A DNA stretch of 64,000 nt, taken from positions 124,001 through 188,000 of the forward strand of contig NZ_JANBVH010000003.1 in assembly GCF_024273235.1 (NCBI RefSeq), in the 5' to 3' direction. A program made the translations under genes and the position numbers. Below, one piece after another: positions 48,280-59,071 of the stretch (the stretch's first letter is position 1; each line of letters opens with the position of its first letter). The notes beneath the pieces were generated by a model. The model saw only the letters and a list, made by a program, of their open reading frames with translations. It did no database searches and had not been told where the DNA came from. This stretch comes from Sphingomonas faeni. GTDB taxonomy: Bacteria > Pseudomonadota > Alphaproteobacteria > Sphingomonadales > Sphingomonadaceae.

Positions 48280-48388
48280 CCCGTCATCCTGGCGAACGCC
48301 GGGACCCATGGTTGCGATTTGGGTAGTGGTTGCCCGTCACGCTTGGTTCGCCGTGTCCGTGGGTCCCGGCGTTCGCCGGGATGACGGG
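48280..48388. repeat. GC-rich inverted repeat (CCCGTCATCC type)
   Basis: Arms 48280-48308 and 48360-48388 are reverse complements of 29 bases with about one mismatch, around 51 bases. The core matches the 27207-27287 element and is the second family seen in this gap. Confidence 0.87.
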
Positions 48389-48446
48389 AAATTGCTTTGG
48401 CCATGATCGCGTTTAGGGCGCCACGTAGCGACGGGCGCAACGATCT

Positions 48447-48553
48447 CCCCTCCCTGAAAGGGAGGGGTTGGGGGTGGGTCGGCTCGTTTCAGCCACCTGC
48501 GGGCGAGCTTGGGGAGACCGACCCACCCCCTGCCCCTCCCTTTCAGGGAGGGG
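48447..48553. repeat. Inverted repeat downstream of guaB
   Basis: Arms 48447-48482 and 48518-48553 match the 46283-46389 and 51635-51740 elements closely. It starts 14 bp after the guaB stop. Confidence 0.88.
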
Positions 48554-48567
48554 TGAAGTCCTCCGTC

Positions 48568-50085
<1,518 letters not shown>

Positions 50086-50144
50086 CTAGGCCTCTCCTTC
50101 AGCGGCGTGCTATAGCGGTGCGATACACGGATGGGGATGAACCG

Positions 50145-51131
50145 ATGGGCCTGATCGTTGCCGCGCTCCTGCTGGCGCTGGTGCTGCTGTACCTCTTCAC
50201 CAGCATCAAGATCGTCCGCCAGGGCTATCAATACACGATCGAGCATTTCGGCCGCTTCACCACGGTCGCGCGGCCGGGGTTCAACTTTTATCCCGCGTTC
50301 TTCTACCGTGTCGGGCGGAAGGTGAACATGATGGAGCAAGTGATCGACATCCCCGGCCAGGAGATCATCACCAAGGACAATGCGATGATCTCGACCGACG
50401 GGGTCGTGTTCTTCCAGGTGCTCGATTCGGCCAAGGCGGCGTACGAGGTGTCGGACCTGTACCAGGCGCTGTTGCAGCTCACGACGACGAACCTGCGTAC
50501 GGTGATGGGGTCGATGGACCTCGACGAGACGCTGTCGAAGCGCGACGAGATCAACGCGCGGCTGCTGAACGTGGTCGATCATGCGACGACGCCGTGGGGC
50601 GTGAAGATCACGCGCGTCGAGATCAAGGACATCCGTCCGCCGGCCGACATCGTCAACGCGATGGGGCGGCAGATGAAGGCCGAGCGCGAGAAGCGGGCCA
50701 ACATTCTGGATGCGGAGGGTTCGCGGGCGTCTGAAATCCTGCGCGCCGAGGGGCAGAAGCAGGCGCGGATTCTCGAGTCCGAGGGGCGCAAGGAATCGGC
50801 GTTCCGCGACGCCGAGGCGCGCGAGCGGGCGGCGGTCGCGGAGGCTTCGGCGACGCGTGCGGTGTCGCAGGCGATCGAGGAAGGTGGCGCGCAGGCGATC
50901 AACTACTTCATCGCGCAGAAATATGTCGAGGCGATCGGCAAGTTCGCGACCTCGCCGAATGCGAAGACGATCCTGTTTCCGGTCGAGGCGACGCAGCTGA
51001 TGGGGACGCTTGGTGGGATCGGGGAGCTGGCGAAGGATGCGCTGCGCGATGCGACCGCGTCGCCGCCGGCCAAGCCTGCGGTGCGTGGGCCGTTCGAGTT
51101 GTCTGAGTCGAGCGAAGTTCCGAAAAGCTGA
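50145..51131 (+). CDS. SPFH/band-7 membrane protein (QmcA/stomatin-like)
   Basis: The 328-residue protein has one N-terminal membrane helix (about 3-24), an SPFH domain (about 25-190) and a long charged coiled-coil (about 190-265). Such proteins form oligomeric scaffolds in the inner membrane and often work with NfeD partners and proteases. ATG 50145 has GGGGA seven bases upstream. It shares a base with the nfeD start (TGATG), so the two are one unit. Confidence 0.9.
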   Translation: MGLIVAALLLALVLLYLFTSIKIVRQGYQYTIEHFGRFTTVARPGFNFYPAFFYRVGRKVNMMEQVIDIPGQEIITKDNAMISTDGVVFFQVLDSAKAAYEVSDLYQALLQLTTTNLRTVMGSMDLDETLSKRDEINARLLNVVDHATTPWGVKITRVEIKDIRPPADIVNAMGRQMKAEREKRANILDAEGSRASEILRAEGQKQARILESEGRKESAFRDAEARERAAVAEASATRAVSQAIEEGGAQAINYFIAQKYVEAIGKFATSPNAKTILFPVEATQLMGTLGGIGELAKDALRDATASPPAKPAVRGPFELSESSEVPKS

Positions 51132-51580
51132 TGGACGCGCTTGACGGGATCGGCGGTGCGGCTGGCGCGTGGCTGATCGCGGCGCTGGTGCTGGGGATCG
51201 CCGAGCTTGCGGTGCCGGGGGTGTTTTTGGTGTTCCTCGCCATCGCGGCGGCGGTGACCGGGGTGGCGGTGTACGTGTTGCCGGACCTGCCGGTTGCGGT
51301 TCAGTTGGGTGCGTTCGGGGTCTGGAGCGCGGTTACGGTGCTGATCGGGAAACGCTGGTACCGGGATTATCCGGTCGATGGCGGGGATCCGATGCTGAAC
51401 GACCGCCCGGCGCGGCTGGTGGGGCAGGTTGTGGTGGTGGAGACTGCGATCGTTGAAGGGCGAGGCCGGGTGCTGGTGGGGGACGGGAGTTGGCCGGCTC
51501 GTGGTGAGGATGCGACGGTTGGGGCTCGGGTTCGGGTGGCCGCGGTGGTCGATGGTGAGGTCGTGGTCGAGGCGCTTTAG
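51131..51580 (+). CDS. NfeD-family membrane protein
   Basis: The 149-residue protein has about three membrane helices in the first 75 residues (AWLIAALVLGIAELAVPGVFLVFLA region onward) and a C-terminal OB-fold (about 90-149: ARLVGQVVVVETAIVEGRGRVLVGDGSW). It is the short NfeD type without a serine protease domain. NfeD partners of SPFH proteins are conserved across bacteria. Codon usage is rich in GTG/GGG, as in its neighbour. Confidence 0.88.
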   Translation: MDALDGIGGAAGAWLIAALVLGIAELAVPGVFLVFLAIAAAVTGVAVYVLPDLPVAVQLGAFGVWSAVTVLIGKRWYRDYPVDGGDPMLNDRPARLVGQVVVVETAIVEGRGRVLVGDGSWPARGEDATVGARVRVAAVVDGEVVVEAL

Positions 51581-51634
51581 ACCGGTTCCATTCCTGTAGG
51601 GCCGGTCCCGTTCGGGGAGGCCGAACTCGCTGCT

Positions 51635-51740
51635 CCCCTCCCTGGAAGGGAGGGGTTGGGGGTGGGTCGGTTTCCGCTTGGTGCTACGTCGATGAATCAA
51701 GCGGCCTACCCACCCCCGGCCCCTCCCTTTCAGGGAGGGG
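51635..51740. repeat. GC-rich inverted repeat after nfeD
   Basis: Arms 51635-51667 and 51708-51740 are near-exact reverse complements of the CCCCTCCCT...GGGGGTGGGT family, with a 40-base spacer. Confidence 0.88.
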
Positions 51741-51765
51741 GGAAGACGGTTTGAGGTTGTCAAAG

Positions 51766-51891
51766 CCCTCTCCCTTCAGGGGAGAGGGAGAGACGCGTAG
51801 CGGCGAGGGTGAGGGCATGCCGTATCACGTGCCCTCACCTTCCCACCCGACTTCGTCGTGCGGGCCCCTTCCTCTCCCCTGAGGGGTGAGG
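51766..51891. repeat. Compound palindrome after pckA
   Basis: A CCCTCTCCC hairpin (51766-51788), a GTGAGGGC/GCCCTCAC pair around 51809-51838 and a CCTCTCCCC segment near 51871 form a larger imperfect palindrome. It ends a few bases before the pckA stop and may end that transcript. Confidence 0.7.
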
Positions 51892-51895
51892 AGTT

Positions 51896-53506
51896 TTAGG
51901 CTGTCTCCCGCACCTTGGGCGCCGCCTGCCTCACGCCTTCGTCGACATGCTCGGCGAACTGCGCGAAGTTCTCCACGAACAGGTCGACCAGTTTTGCCGC
52001 GGTCGCATCGTAGGCGTCCTTGTCCGCCCAGGTCGTCCGCGGGTCGAGGATCGCGCTGTCGACACCGGGGACGCTGACCGGTACTTCAAACCCGAAGTTC
52101 GGGTCCGTCCGGAACTCCGCACCGTTGAGGCTGCCATCCAGCGCCGCATTCAGCAATGCCCGTGTCGCCTTGATCGGCATGCGGTTGCCGACGCCGTATT
52201 TGCCGCCGGTCCAGCCGGTGTTGACCAGCCAGCAATCGACGCCGCCCTTCGCGATCCGGCTCTTCAGCAGGTTGCCGTAGACCGACGGATGCCGCGGCAT
52301 GAACGGCGCGCCGAAGCACGTCGAGAAGGTCGCGTCCGGCTCGGTCACGCCGATCTCGGTCCCCGCGACACGCGCGGTGTAGCCCGAGAGGAAATGGTAC
52401 ATCGCCTGGTCGGGCGTCAGCTTGGCGATCGGCGGCAGCACGCCGTACGCGTCCGCGGTCAGCATCACGATGTTGCGCGGCACCGGGCCCATGTTCTCGG
52501 CGGACGCATTCGGGATGAAGTCGATCGGATACGCGCCGCGGCTGTTCTCGGCGAGCGTGTGGTCGTCGAGATCGAGCAGCCGCGTCGCCGGGTCCATCAC
52601 GACATTCTCGAGCACCGTGCCGAACCGCTTGGTCGTCGCGAAGATCTCAGGCTCGGCATCGGCGGACAGGCGGATCATCTTGGCGTAGCACCCGCCCTCG
52701 AAATTGAAGACCGCGGTGTCGGACCAGCCATGCTCGTCGTCGCCGATCAGCGTCCGGCTCGCATCGGCGCTCAGCGTCGTCTTGCCAGTGCCCGATAGGC
52801 CGAAGAACACCGCGGTGTCGCCGTTCGCGCCCATGTTGGCCGAACAATGCATCGGCATCACGCCGGTCGGCGGGAGGAGGTAGTTCAAAAGGCCGAACAC
52901 CGACTTCTTCATCTCGCCGGCATATTTGGTGCCGCCGATCAGGATCAGTCTGTCGGTGAAATTCACCGCGATCACCGTCTCGCTGCGGCAGCCGTGACGG
53001 GCGGGATCGGCGCGGAAGCTCGGCAGGTCGACGATCGTGTAGTCCGCGACGAAGTCCTTCAGCGCCCCCTGTTCGGGACGGACCAGCATCGTCCGGATGA
53101 ACAGGTTGTGCCACGCGAGTTCGGTGACGACGCGGACCTGCACGCGGTGATCGGCCTGCGATCCGCCGTACAGGTCCTGCACGAACAATTCGTCCTTGGC
53201 AGCCAGCGCGGCGAAGAAATCCTCCTTCAGCGCGGCGAAATGCGCGGGCTCCATCGCCTTGTTGCTCTTGCCCCACCAGACGGTCGTATCGGTCTCGGCA
53301 TCGCGGACGATGAACTTGTCCTGCGCCGATCGCCCGGTATGCGCACCGGTCTCGACAACGAGCGGGCCATCGGCGGACAGCGTCCCCTCGCCGCGTTCGA
53401 GCGCGGCTTCGACAAGCTGCGCGGTCACGAGGTTCCAGTGCAAGGTGGCGCGGGTGTCTATCCCCTGCGCGGCTAGGCCGCCGGCCGGAATACGTTCGTT
53501 GGACAA
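51896..53506 (-). CDS. pckA: Phosphoenolpyruvate carboxykinase (ATP)
   Basis: PckA converts oxaloacetate and ATP to PEP, the first committed step of gluconeogenesis. The 536-residue protein has the phosphate-binding loop GLSGTGKT (236-243), MHCSANMG upstream of it, [10 protein letters not shown], and the metal-binding FFGLSG and GDDEHGW regions. The start is TTG 53506, preceded by GGAG at seven bases; a nearby ATG is out of frame. It is divergent from chvI, an arrangement also known in Rhizobiaceae. Confidence 0.96.
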   Translation of the reverse strand: MSNERIPAGGLAAQGIDTRATLHWNLVTAQLVEAALERGEGTLSADGPLVVETGAHTGRSAQDKFIVRDAETDTTVWWGKSNKAMEPAHFAALKEDFFAALAAKDELFVQDLYGGSQADHRVQVRVVTELAWHNLFIRTMLVRPEQGALKDFVADYTIVDLPSFRADPARHGCRSETVIAVNFTDRLILIGGTKYAGEMKKSVFGLLNYLLPPTGVMPMHCSANMGANGDTAVFFGLSGTGKTTLSADASRTLIGDDEHGWSDTAVFNFEGGCYAKMIRLSADAEPEIFATTKRFGTVLENVVMDPATRLLDLDDHTLAENSRGAYPIDFIPNASAENMGPVPRNIVMLTADAYGVLPPIAKLTPDQAMYHFLSGYTARVAGTEIGVTEPDATFSTCFGAPFMPRHPSVYGNLLKSRIAKGGVDCWLVNTGWTGGKYGVGNRMPIKATRALLNAALDGSLNGAEFRTDPNFGFEVPVSVPGVDSAILDPRTTWADKDAYDATAAKLVDLFVENFAQFAEHVDEGVRQAAPKVRETA

Positions 53507-53528
53507 GGCATCTCTCCAGATGGTTTCG

Positions 53529-53538
53529 CATACGTATG
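53529..53538. promoter_or_regulatory. Palindrome CATACGTATG in the pckA leader
   Basis: This perfect ten-base palindrome, followed by a partial repeat TATG, lies 23 bp upstream of the pckA start in an otherwise GC-rich divergent region. It could be an operator or part of a promoter. No regulator is assigned. Confidence 0.3.
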
Positions 53539-53695
53539 TATGTCGTTGCGCCGGGATGTAGGCGGCGACCCGGCACCGGTCAAATGAGCCGCCGCGACGC
53601 CGTCCCGATACGGCCCCAGTTGAGTGCCGGCGCGGATTGGCCTAGGCCGATACGCCAACGACCGAGGCGAGCGAGCCAGAGATGACGGCCCAGAA

Positions 53696-54403
53696 ATGAC
53701 CGCAACGATCGCGCTGGTCGACGACGACCGCAACATCCTGACCTCCGTGTCGATCGCGCTGCAGACCGAGGGCTTCGTCACGCGCGTCTATTCGGACGGC
53801 GAAACCGCGCTCAAGGCGCTGACCGACAACCCGCCCGACCTCGCGATCTTCGATATCAAGATGCCGCGCATGGATGGGCTCGAACTGCTCCGCCGGCTGC
53901 GCGAGAAGAGCCAGATCCCGGTGATCTTCCTCACCAGCAAGGACGACGAGCTCGACGAGGCGCTGGGGCTCGCGATGGGCGCGGACGACTATATCGCCAA
54001 GCCGTTCTCGCAGCGGCTGTTGATCGCCCGCATCCGCGCGATCCTGCGCCGGACCGAACTCGCGCAGTCGCCGGGCACCGAGACCGAAGCGGAAGCCGCC
54101 GGACCGCTCGCGCGCGGCCGGCTCAGCATGGACCCGGCGCGACATCGGACGCTGTGGGGCGGCGAGCCGGTGACGCTGACGGTCACCGAGTTCATGATCC
54201 TCGAAACGCTTGCGCAACGACCCGGCATCGTCAAGACGCGCAACCAGTTGATGGACGCGGCGTATCAGGACGACATCTACGTCGACGACCGGACCATCGA
54301 CAGCCACATCAAGCGACTCCGCCGCAAGTTCAGGCAGGTCGATCCCGCGTTCGACGCAATCGAGACATTATATGGTGCCGGGTATCGATTTTCTGAGGAA
54401 TGA
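53696..54403 (+). CDS. chvI: ChvI-type response regulator
   Basis: This OmpR-class regulator has 235 residues: a receiver domain with phosphoacceptor Asp53 ([10 protein letters not shown]) and Lys near [14 protein letters not shown], and a winged helix (about 140-235: [41 protein letters not shown]). In alphaproteobacteria ChvI/ExoS-type systems answer acid or envelope stress. ATG 53696 begins the receiver. chvG overlaps its end by 32 bp. Confidence 0.92.
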   Translation: MTATIALVDDDRNILTSVSIALQTEGFVTRVYSDGETALKALTDNPPDLAIFDIKMPRMDGLELLRRLREKSQIPVIFLTSKDDELDEALGLAMGADDYIAKPFSQRLLIARIRAILRRTELAQSPGTETEAEAAGPLARGRLSMDPARHRTLWGGEPVTLTVTEFMILETLAQRPGIVKTRNQLMDAAYQDDIYVDDRTIDSHIKRLRRKFRQVDPAFDAIETLYGAGYRFSEE

Positions 54404-55955
54404 GCTCGGCGACGACGGCCGCGATCTCACGCTGCGCTGGTCGGGACAGATATCGCTCACGCGACGCATCCTGGCGGTCAATATCTTCGCGTTGCTGCTG
54501 CTCGCAGGCGGGTTCTTCTATCTCGATTCCTACCGCAGCCGGATCGTCGACAGCCGCGTCGCCCAGACCGCGCGCGAAGCGAGGCTGATCGGCGAGGCGA
54601 TCTCGTCGGTCGACCCTGCGCAGCGCAACCCGCTGGTACTGAGGCTGGCCTCGGACACCGGATCGCGCATTCGTTTGTTCGACGCCGGCGGCACGACGAT
54701 CGTCGACAGCCGGACGCTCGGGATGCGCAATTTCGTCCTGCAGGACCCCGACAAGGAGGACCGCGATCAGGTCATCGCGCGGTTCCTGGACGCGGCGATC
54801 GATATCGTCGTGATGGCGCCACGGCCCCCGCTCTACCGCGAGCGCAACGAGGGCCAGCGCTGGCCCGACGTCGCCACAGCCCAGGCGCGACGCCGGGTTG
54901 CGACGACGGTCTGGCGCGCGCCCGATCGCACGCCGGTCATCACCGCCGCCGCGCCGCTTCGCGCCGGCGGGGTCGTGATGACGACGGTGAACGCGCGCGA
55001 CATCACGAAGACGGTGCGGATCGAGCGGTTCCGGCTCAGCATGGTGCTGCTGGTCGTGTCGATCGTCTCGATCCTGCTCTCGCTGTTCCTCGCACGGACG
55101 ATCGTCAGGCCGCTCCGCCGCCTCGCGCGGGCGGCGGTGCGCGTCCGCCTCGGTCGTGCGCGCGAAGTCGTGGTGCCCCGCCTCCCCTCGCGCCGCGACG
55201 AACTCGGCATGCTCGCGCGGGCGCTGTCGGACATGAGCCTTGCGCTGAGGGCGCGGATCGATGCGACCGAGGCGTTCGCCGCCGATGTGACCCACGAGAT
55301 GAAGAATCCCCTCGCCTCGCTCCGGTCCGCAGTCGAGGGCCTGTCGCGCGTAAAGGACCCCGCGCTCCAGGCGCAGTTGCTCGCGATCGTCCGCGACGAT
55401 GTCCAGCGGCTGGACCGGTTGTTGTCCGATATCTCCGAGGCTTCGCGACTCGACGCCCAGTTGAGCCGCGCCAAGTTCGAGCCGGTCGATATCGCCGCGA
55501 TGATCGACGGGCTGGTCGCACAGCGCGACACGCGCGGGGTCGAGCGTGGGATCCGGCTTCGATTCGACCGGAATGCCGACGACCGCACGATCGTGCTGGG
55601 CGAAGGCGCGCGGCTCGAACGGGTGTTCGAGAATTTGATCGACAATGCGCTGTCCTTCTCGCCCGATGGCGGCCTGATCGCGATTTCGGCGATCCCCGAC
55701 CGCGACGAACTCGTCATCCGCGTCGAGGACGAAGGGCCCGGCGTACCCGAGGATGCGCGCGAGGACGTGTTCAAGCGTTTCCACTCGGTCCGCCCGGACA
55801 GCGAGACGTTCGGCCAACATTCGGGCCTGGGCCTCGCGATCGCGCGGACCATCATCGACGGGCACCAGGGCGCGATCTTCGTCGAATCGCGAGAGGACCG
55901 GATCGATGGCGCACGCTTCGTCGTGCGACTACCGCTCGCCGACATGCCGTTGTAA
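54372..55955 (+). CDS. chvG: ChvG-type sensor histidine kinase
   Basis: The 527-residue kinase has two membrane helices (about 28-50 and 215-240) bounding a periplasmic sensor of about 165 residues, a HAMP linker, a HisKA domain with His308 ([11 protein letters not shown]) and an HATPase domain ([32 protein letters not shown]). It should phosphorylate ChvI. ATG 54372 lies inside the chvI end, which suggests translational coupling. It is followed closely by the mini-HprK gene. Confidence 0.92.
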   Translation: MVPGIDFLRNELGDDGRDLTLRWSGQISLTRRILAVNIFALLLLAGGFFYLDSYRSRIVDSRVAQTAREARLIGEAISSVDPAQRNPLVLRLASDTGSRIRLFDAGGTTIVDSRTLGMRNFVLQDPDKEDRDQVIARFLDAAIDIVVMAPRPPLYRERNEGQRWPDVATAQARRRVATTVWRAPDRTPVITAAAPLRAGGVVMTTVNARDITKTVRIERFRLSMVLLVVSIVSILLSLFLARTIVRPLRRLARAAVRVRLGRAREVVVPRLPSRRDELGMLARALSDMSLALRARIDATEAFAADVTHEMKNPLASLRSAVEGLSRVKDPALQAQLLAIVRDDVQRLDRLLSDISEASRLDAQLSRAKFEPVDIAAMIDGLVAQRDTRGVERGIRLRFDRNADDRTIVLGEGARLERVFENLIDNALSFSPDGGLIAISAIPDRDELVIRVEDEGPGVPEDAREDVFKRFHSVRPDSETFGQHSGLGLAIARTIIDGHQGAIFVESREDRIDGARFVVRLPLADMPL

Positions 55956-55964
55956 GGACCGCAC

Positions 55965-56405
55965 GTGGGTGTCCCCTCCTCCGATCGGCTCCACGCCACG
56001 ACGGTCGCGATCGACGGGCTTGCCGTGCTGATCGAGGGCGCGTCGGGATCGGGCAAGTCCGACCTAGCACTGCGCCTGATCGACCGGGGCGCGATCCTCG
56101 TCAGCGACGACCAGACCTTGGTGGTACGCTCGGGCAAAACCTTGCTCGCACGGGCGCCGACGACGATCGCCGGCCAAATCGAAGTCCGCGGCATCGGCAT
56201 CCTTGCCATGCCGCACGTCGACGACATTCCGGTGGGCCTGCTCGTCCGGGTCGACGGCACGATCGAGCGGATGCCCGAACGTCGTGCCCGGAAGATCGCC
56301 GGGATCGACGTCCGCCAGTTCGCGGTCGATCCCTTCGAAGCATCCGCCCCGATCAAGGTCGAACTCGCATTGCGTAATCCCCAACCTTTAGAATCGAGCC
56401 TTTAG
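55965..56405 (+). CDS. hprK: Short HPr kinase/phosphorylase (C-terminal domain only)
   Basis: The 146-residue protein corresponds to the kinase domain of HprK. It has P-loop GASGSGKS (25-32), ILVSDDQ as the Walker B-like acid pair, and IEVRGIGIL matching the HprK signature. The N-terminal domain of Firmicutes HprK is absent, as usual in alphaproteobacteria. Its expected target is the serine (Ser49) of the HPr encoded 1.7 kb downstream. The start is GTG 55965. Confidence 0.92.
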   Translation: MGVPSSDRLHATTVAIDGLAVLIEGASGSGKSDLALRLIDRGAILVSDDQTLVVRSGKTLLARAPTTIAGQIEVRGIGILAMPHVDDIPVGLLVRVDGTIERMPERRARKIAGIDVRQFAVDPFEASAPIKVELALRNPQPLESSL

Positions 56406-56420
56406 AATGACGTGTCTGCC

Positions 56421-57335
56421 ATGACCCGGCCCAAGGAGATCCTGCTCGTCACCGGCATGTCGGGTGCCGGCAAGTCGACCGTTCTCAAGACGCTGGAGGA
56501 TCTCGGCTGGGAGGTTGTCGACAACCTGCCTTTGCTGCTGCTCGACCGGCTGCTCGACGCGCCGCTTCCCGAAGGATCGACCGACGATTCGCAGCCGCTC
56601 GCGATCGGCATCGGTGCCCGAACGCGCGACTTCGATCCCGAGCGGATCGTCAGCCGCATTCGCGATCTCCGCGATCGGCATGGGCTCGAGATCGGCATGC
56701 TGTTCCTCGATTGCTCGGGGGCCGAACTCGAGCGGCGCTATTCCGAGACCCGGCGGCGGCATCCGCTGGCGCTGGATCGCCCGGCGAACGACGGTATCGG
56801 TCGCGAGCGCGAACTGCTTGCCCCTTTGCGGGACTGGGCGAACCGGCTGATCGACACCACCGACATGGCCGCCAATGAGCTCGCGCAACAGATCCGGGCG
56901 AGCTTTGCCGGCGATGGCCTGGGCGAGCCGACGCTGTCGATCCGCTCGTTCGGGTTCGCCCGCGGACTGCCACGCAACGCCGACCTCGTGTTCGACATGC
57001 GGTTCCTGCGCAATCCGCACTGGGATCACGACCTGCGCCCCGGCACCGGACTGGACGCCGACGTATCCGCCTACATCATGGACGATCCCGCCTACGAAGC
57101 CGCAGTGAGTCGGATCGAGGAGCTACTGATGCTGTTGCTTCCGCGCTACAGGGCGGAGGGCAAGTCGTACGTCACGGTTGCATTCGGGTGTACCGGAGGG
57201 AGACACAGGTCGGTCCACGTCGCCGACCGGGTAGCGCGACGGTTGCGCGACGCGGGATTTTCCCCCACTATCGAACACCGCGACCTGGGGGCCGCTCCAC
57301 AAGATGCGCTCGAAGGATCACCGGTCGTCTTATGA
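56421..57335 (+). CDS. rapZ: RNase adapter RapZ (YvcJ-type P-loop protein)
   Basis: The 304-residue protein has a P-loop (TGMSGAGKST, 11-20) in its N-terminal nucleotide-binding domain and a conserved C-terminal domain with YVTVAFGCTGGRHRSVHVA. In enterics RapZ presents small RNAs to RNase E and senses glucosamine-6-phosphate; here the role may differ. ATG 56421 is used, with GTG 56412 as alternative. Its place between hprK and PTS genes is the common alphaproteobacterial order. Confidence 0.93.
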   Translation: MTRPKEILLVTGMSGAGKSTVLKTLEDLGWEVVDNLPLLLLDRLLDAPLPEGSTDDSQPLAIGIGARTRDFDPERIVSRIRDLRDRHGLEIGMLFLDCSGAELERRYSETRRRHPLALDRPANDGIGRERELLAPLRDWANRLIDTTDMAANELAQQIRASFAGDGLGEPTLSIRSFGFARGLPRNADLVFDMRFLRNPHWDHDLRPGTGLDADVSAYIMDDPAYEAAVSRIEELLMLLLPRYRAEGKSYVTVAFGCTGGRHRSVHVADRVARRLRDAGFSPTIEHRDLGAAPQDALEGSPVVL

Positions 57336-57350
57336 GTATGAAACGCTGAC

Positions 57351-57758
57351 ATGATCGGCCTTGTCCTGGTAACGCACGGTCGATTGGCCGAAGAATTCGT
57401 TCGCGCGATGATCCACGTCGTCGGCCCGCAGGAGCGCGTTGCGCCGATCGCGATCGGTCCCGACGACGACATGGAGGAACGGCGCGCGGATATCGCCGCC
57501 GCGATCCAGGCGGTCGATGTCGGGCGCGGGGTGATCGTGCTGACCGACCTGTTCGGCGGCACCCCCTCCAATCTCGCCATCTCGCTGATGGAGCGCGGCC
57601 GGATCGAGGTGATCGCGGGCATGAACCTGCCGATGCTGATCCGGCTCGGGTCGGCGCGCAAGTCGATGACCGTCGTCGCTGCCGTCGCGGCCGCGCGTGA
57701 AGCCGGTCGCAAATATATTTCGGTAGCCTCCGAGGTTCTCGGCGAGGCTGCGGCGTGA
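57351..57758 (+). CDS. PTS EIIA component, mannose (ManX) family
   Basis: The 135-residue protein is a stand-alone EIIA of the Man family with phosphorylation site His9 (VLVTHG) and the typical VIVLTDLFGGTPSNLA. No EIIB, EIIC or EIID is encoded nearby, so it probably serves regulation rather than sugar uptake. It overlaps the HPr gene by four bases. Confidence 0.93.
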   Translation: MIGLVLVTHGRLAEEFVRAMIHVVGPQERVAPIAIGPDDDMEERRADIAAAIQAVDVGRGVIVLTDLFGGTPSNLAISLMERGRIEVIAGMNLPMLIRLGSARKSMTVVAAVAAAREAGRKYISVASEVLGEAAA

Positions 57759-58030
57759 GCGAGGTTTCGCGCACCGTCCAGATCACCAACCGCCGCGGGC
57801 TCCATGCGCGGGCCAGCGCCAAGTTCGTGACGCTCGCCTCGACGCATAGTGTCGAGGTGCGCGTGACCAAGGACGGGTCGGATCACGTCACCGGCACCTC
57901 GATCATGGGGCTGATGATGCTCGGCGCGGCGATGGGCGACGCGATCACGATCAGCGCGCGCGGCGATGGCGCCGAGCATACGGTGGCCGCGCTTGCCGAA
58001 CTGGTCGAGGCGAAGTTCGGCGAGGATTGA
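57755..58030 (+). CDS. ptsH: HPr-family phosphocarrier protein
   Basis: The 91-residue protein has the phosphohistidine His17 (RRGLHARAS) and the regulatory serine Ser49 (GTSIMGLMMLG) that HprK would phosphorylate. It closes the chvI-chvG-hprK-rapZ-EIIA-HPr cluster. EI (ptsP or ptsI) is not in the window. Confidence 0.95.
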   Translation: MSEVSRTVQITNRRGLHARASAKFVTLASTHSVEVRVTKDGSDHVTGTSIMGLMMLGAAMGDAITISARGDGAEHTVAALAELVEAKFGED

Positions 58031-58040
58031 CGTGACTGCT

Positions 58041-58147
58041 CCCCTCCCGCAGGCGGGAGGGGTTGGGGGTGGGCTCGCGCTCACCATAATCGAACCATTT
58101 GCTGAGGCCGGGAGCCCACCCCCGGCCCCTCCCGCATACGGGAGGGG
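58041..58147. repeat. GC-rich inverted repeat after ptsH
   Basis: Arms 58041-58076 and 58112-58147 form a near-perfect palindrome of the CCCCTCCCGC...GGGGGTGGGCTC type. It begins 10 bp after the ptsH stop and ends 9 bp before the next start, both genes being on the plus strand. Confidence 0.88.
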
Positions 58148-58156
58148 AGGACAACA

Positions 58157-58966
58157 ATGCCCCGCGAGATAACCGCCTTTTCCAACCCGCTGATCAAGTA
58201 TGTCCGCGACCTGCGCGACAAACGGCATCGGCGTGCGGCCAGACAGTTCCTGGCGGAGGGCCTGCGCATCCTCACCGAAGCGCGCGAGACGGGCCGCCTG
58301 CCCCGCACCTTGTTCTATGCGGCGGCCAGCGCGAACCACCCGCTGGTCCACGCCTTGTCGATGGACGTCGAGGAGGCGGGCGGCGAGTCGATCCAGACCA
58401 CGCCGGATATTCTTTCGAAGCTGTCGGGGAAGGATAACCCGCAAGCCGTGGTCGGCGTGTTCGACGAGTTCGATGCGAAACTCGAAGAGCTCGACCGCAA
58501 CAGCGCCGGCATCTGGCTGGTCGCGGAACGGCTGCGCGATCCCGGCAATCTCGGCACGATCCTGCGCACGGGCGATGCGGTCGGCGCTGGCGGGCTGATC
58601 CTGATCGGCGAGTCGGTCGACCCCTTCTCGGTCGAGGCGGTGCGCGCGAGCATGGGCGCGTTGTTCACGATCCCTGTGGTGAAGACGGAGTGGGAGCCTT
58701 TTCAGGCGTGGCTCCGCACGGGCCCCGGCCAGCTGGTCGGGCTCAGCCTCGATACCGACACCGACTACCGCTCCGCCACCTACACCGGCCCGACCTTCCT
58801 GCTCACCGGCAACGAAGCGCAGGGCATGCCGCCCGAGATGGCCGAAGCCTGCGACGTGCTGGTCAAGATTCCGATGCTCGGCAAGGCGGACAGCCTCAAT
58901 GCGGCGGTCGCGACCGCGGTGATGGCGTATGAGGTGCTCGCCCGGCAGGAAAAATCCGCGGCTTAG
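58157..58966 (+). CDS. TrmH/SpoU-family RNA methyltransferase
   Basis: The 269-residue protein has an N-terminal substrate-binding domain (NPLIKYVRDLRDKRHRRAARQFLAEG) and a C-terminal SPOUT knot with ERLRDPGNLGTILRTGDAVG (motif 1), FLLTGNEAQGMPPEM (motif 2) and IPMLGKADSLNAAVATAV (motif 3). It should 2'-O-methylate a ribose in tRNA or rRNA; the target is unknown. It begins just after a repeat and looks monocistronic. Confidence 0.92.
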   Translation: MPREITAFSNPLIKYVRDLRDKRHRRAARQFLAEGLRILTEARETGRLPRTLFYAAASANHPLVHALSMDVEEAGGESIQTTPDILSKLSGKDNPQAVVGVFDEFDAKLEELDRNSAGIWLVAERLRDPGNLGTILRTGDAVGAGGLILIGESVDPFSVEAVRASMGALFTIPVVKTEWEPFQAWLRTGPGQLVGLSLDTDTDYRSATYTGPTFLLTGNEAQGMPPEMAEACDVLVKIPMLGKADSLNAAVATAVMAYEVLARQEKSAA

Positions 58967-59071
58967 GCCCGAACCGACGAAATCGGCCCGATTGGCGATG
59001 CTTAGCGACTCCGGTTCAGCTAAGGGAGAGCCACGTCGTGCGAAAGCGTCGACGAGATACGGTTAGACAGG

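Larger units (their letters stand above)
48123..48567. other. Repeat-filled intergenic region (445 bp)
   Basis: The gap between guaB and the methyltransferase gene, both on the minus strand, holds three separate palindromic elements (48197-48218, 48280-48388, 48447-48553) and the ribosome binding site at 48130-48134. No gene is supported here. Confidence 0.8.
51581..51895. other. Repeat-filled convergent gap (315 bp)
   Basis: Between the converging nfeD-like gene and pckA lie two palindromic elements (51635-51740 and 51766-51891). No open frame is supported. Confidence 0.8.

Noticed and set aside
48123-48440. N-terminal extension of the RsmB-type methyltransferase
   Set aside because: The extra residues translate intergenic palindromes; a GTG with a good ribosome binding site lies downstream at 48122.
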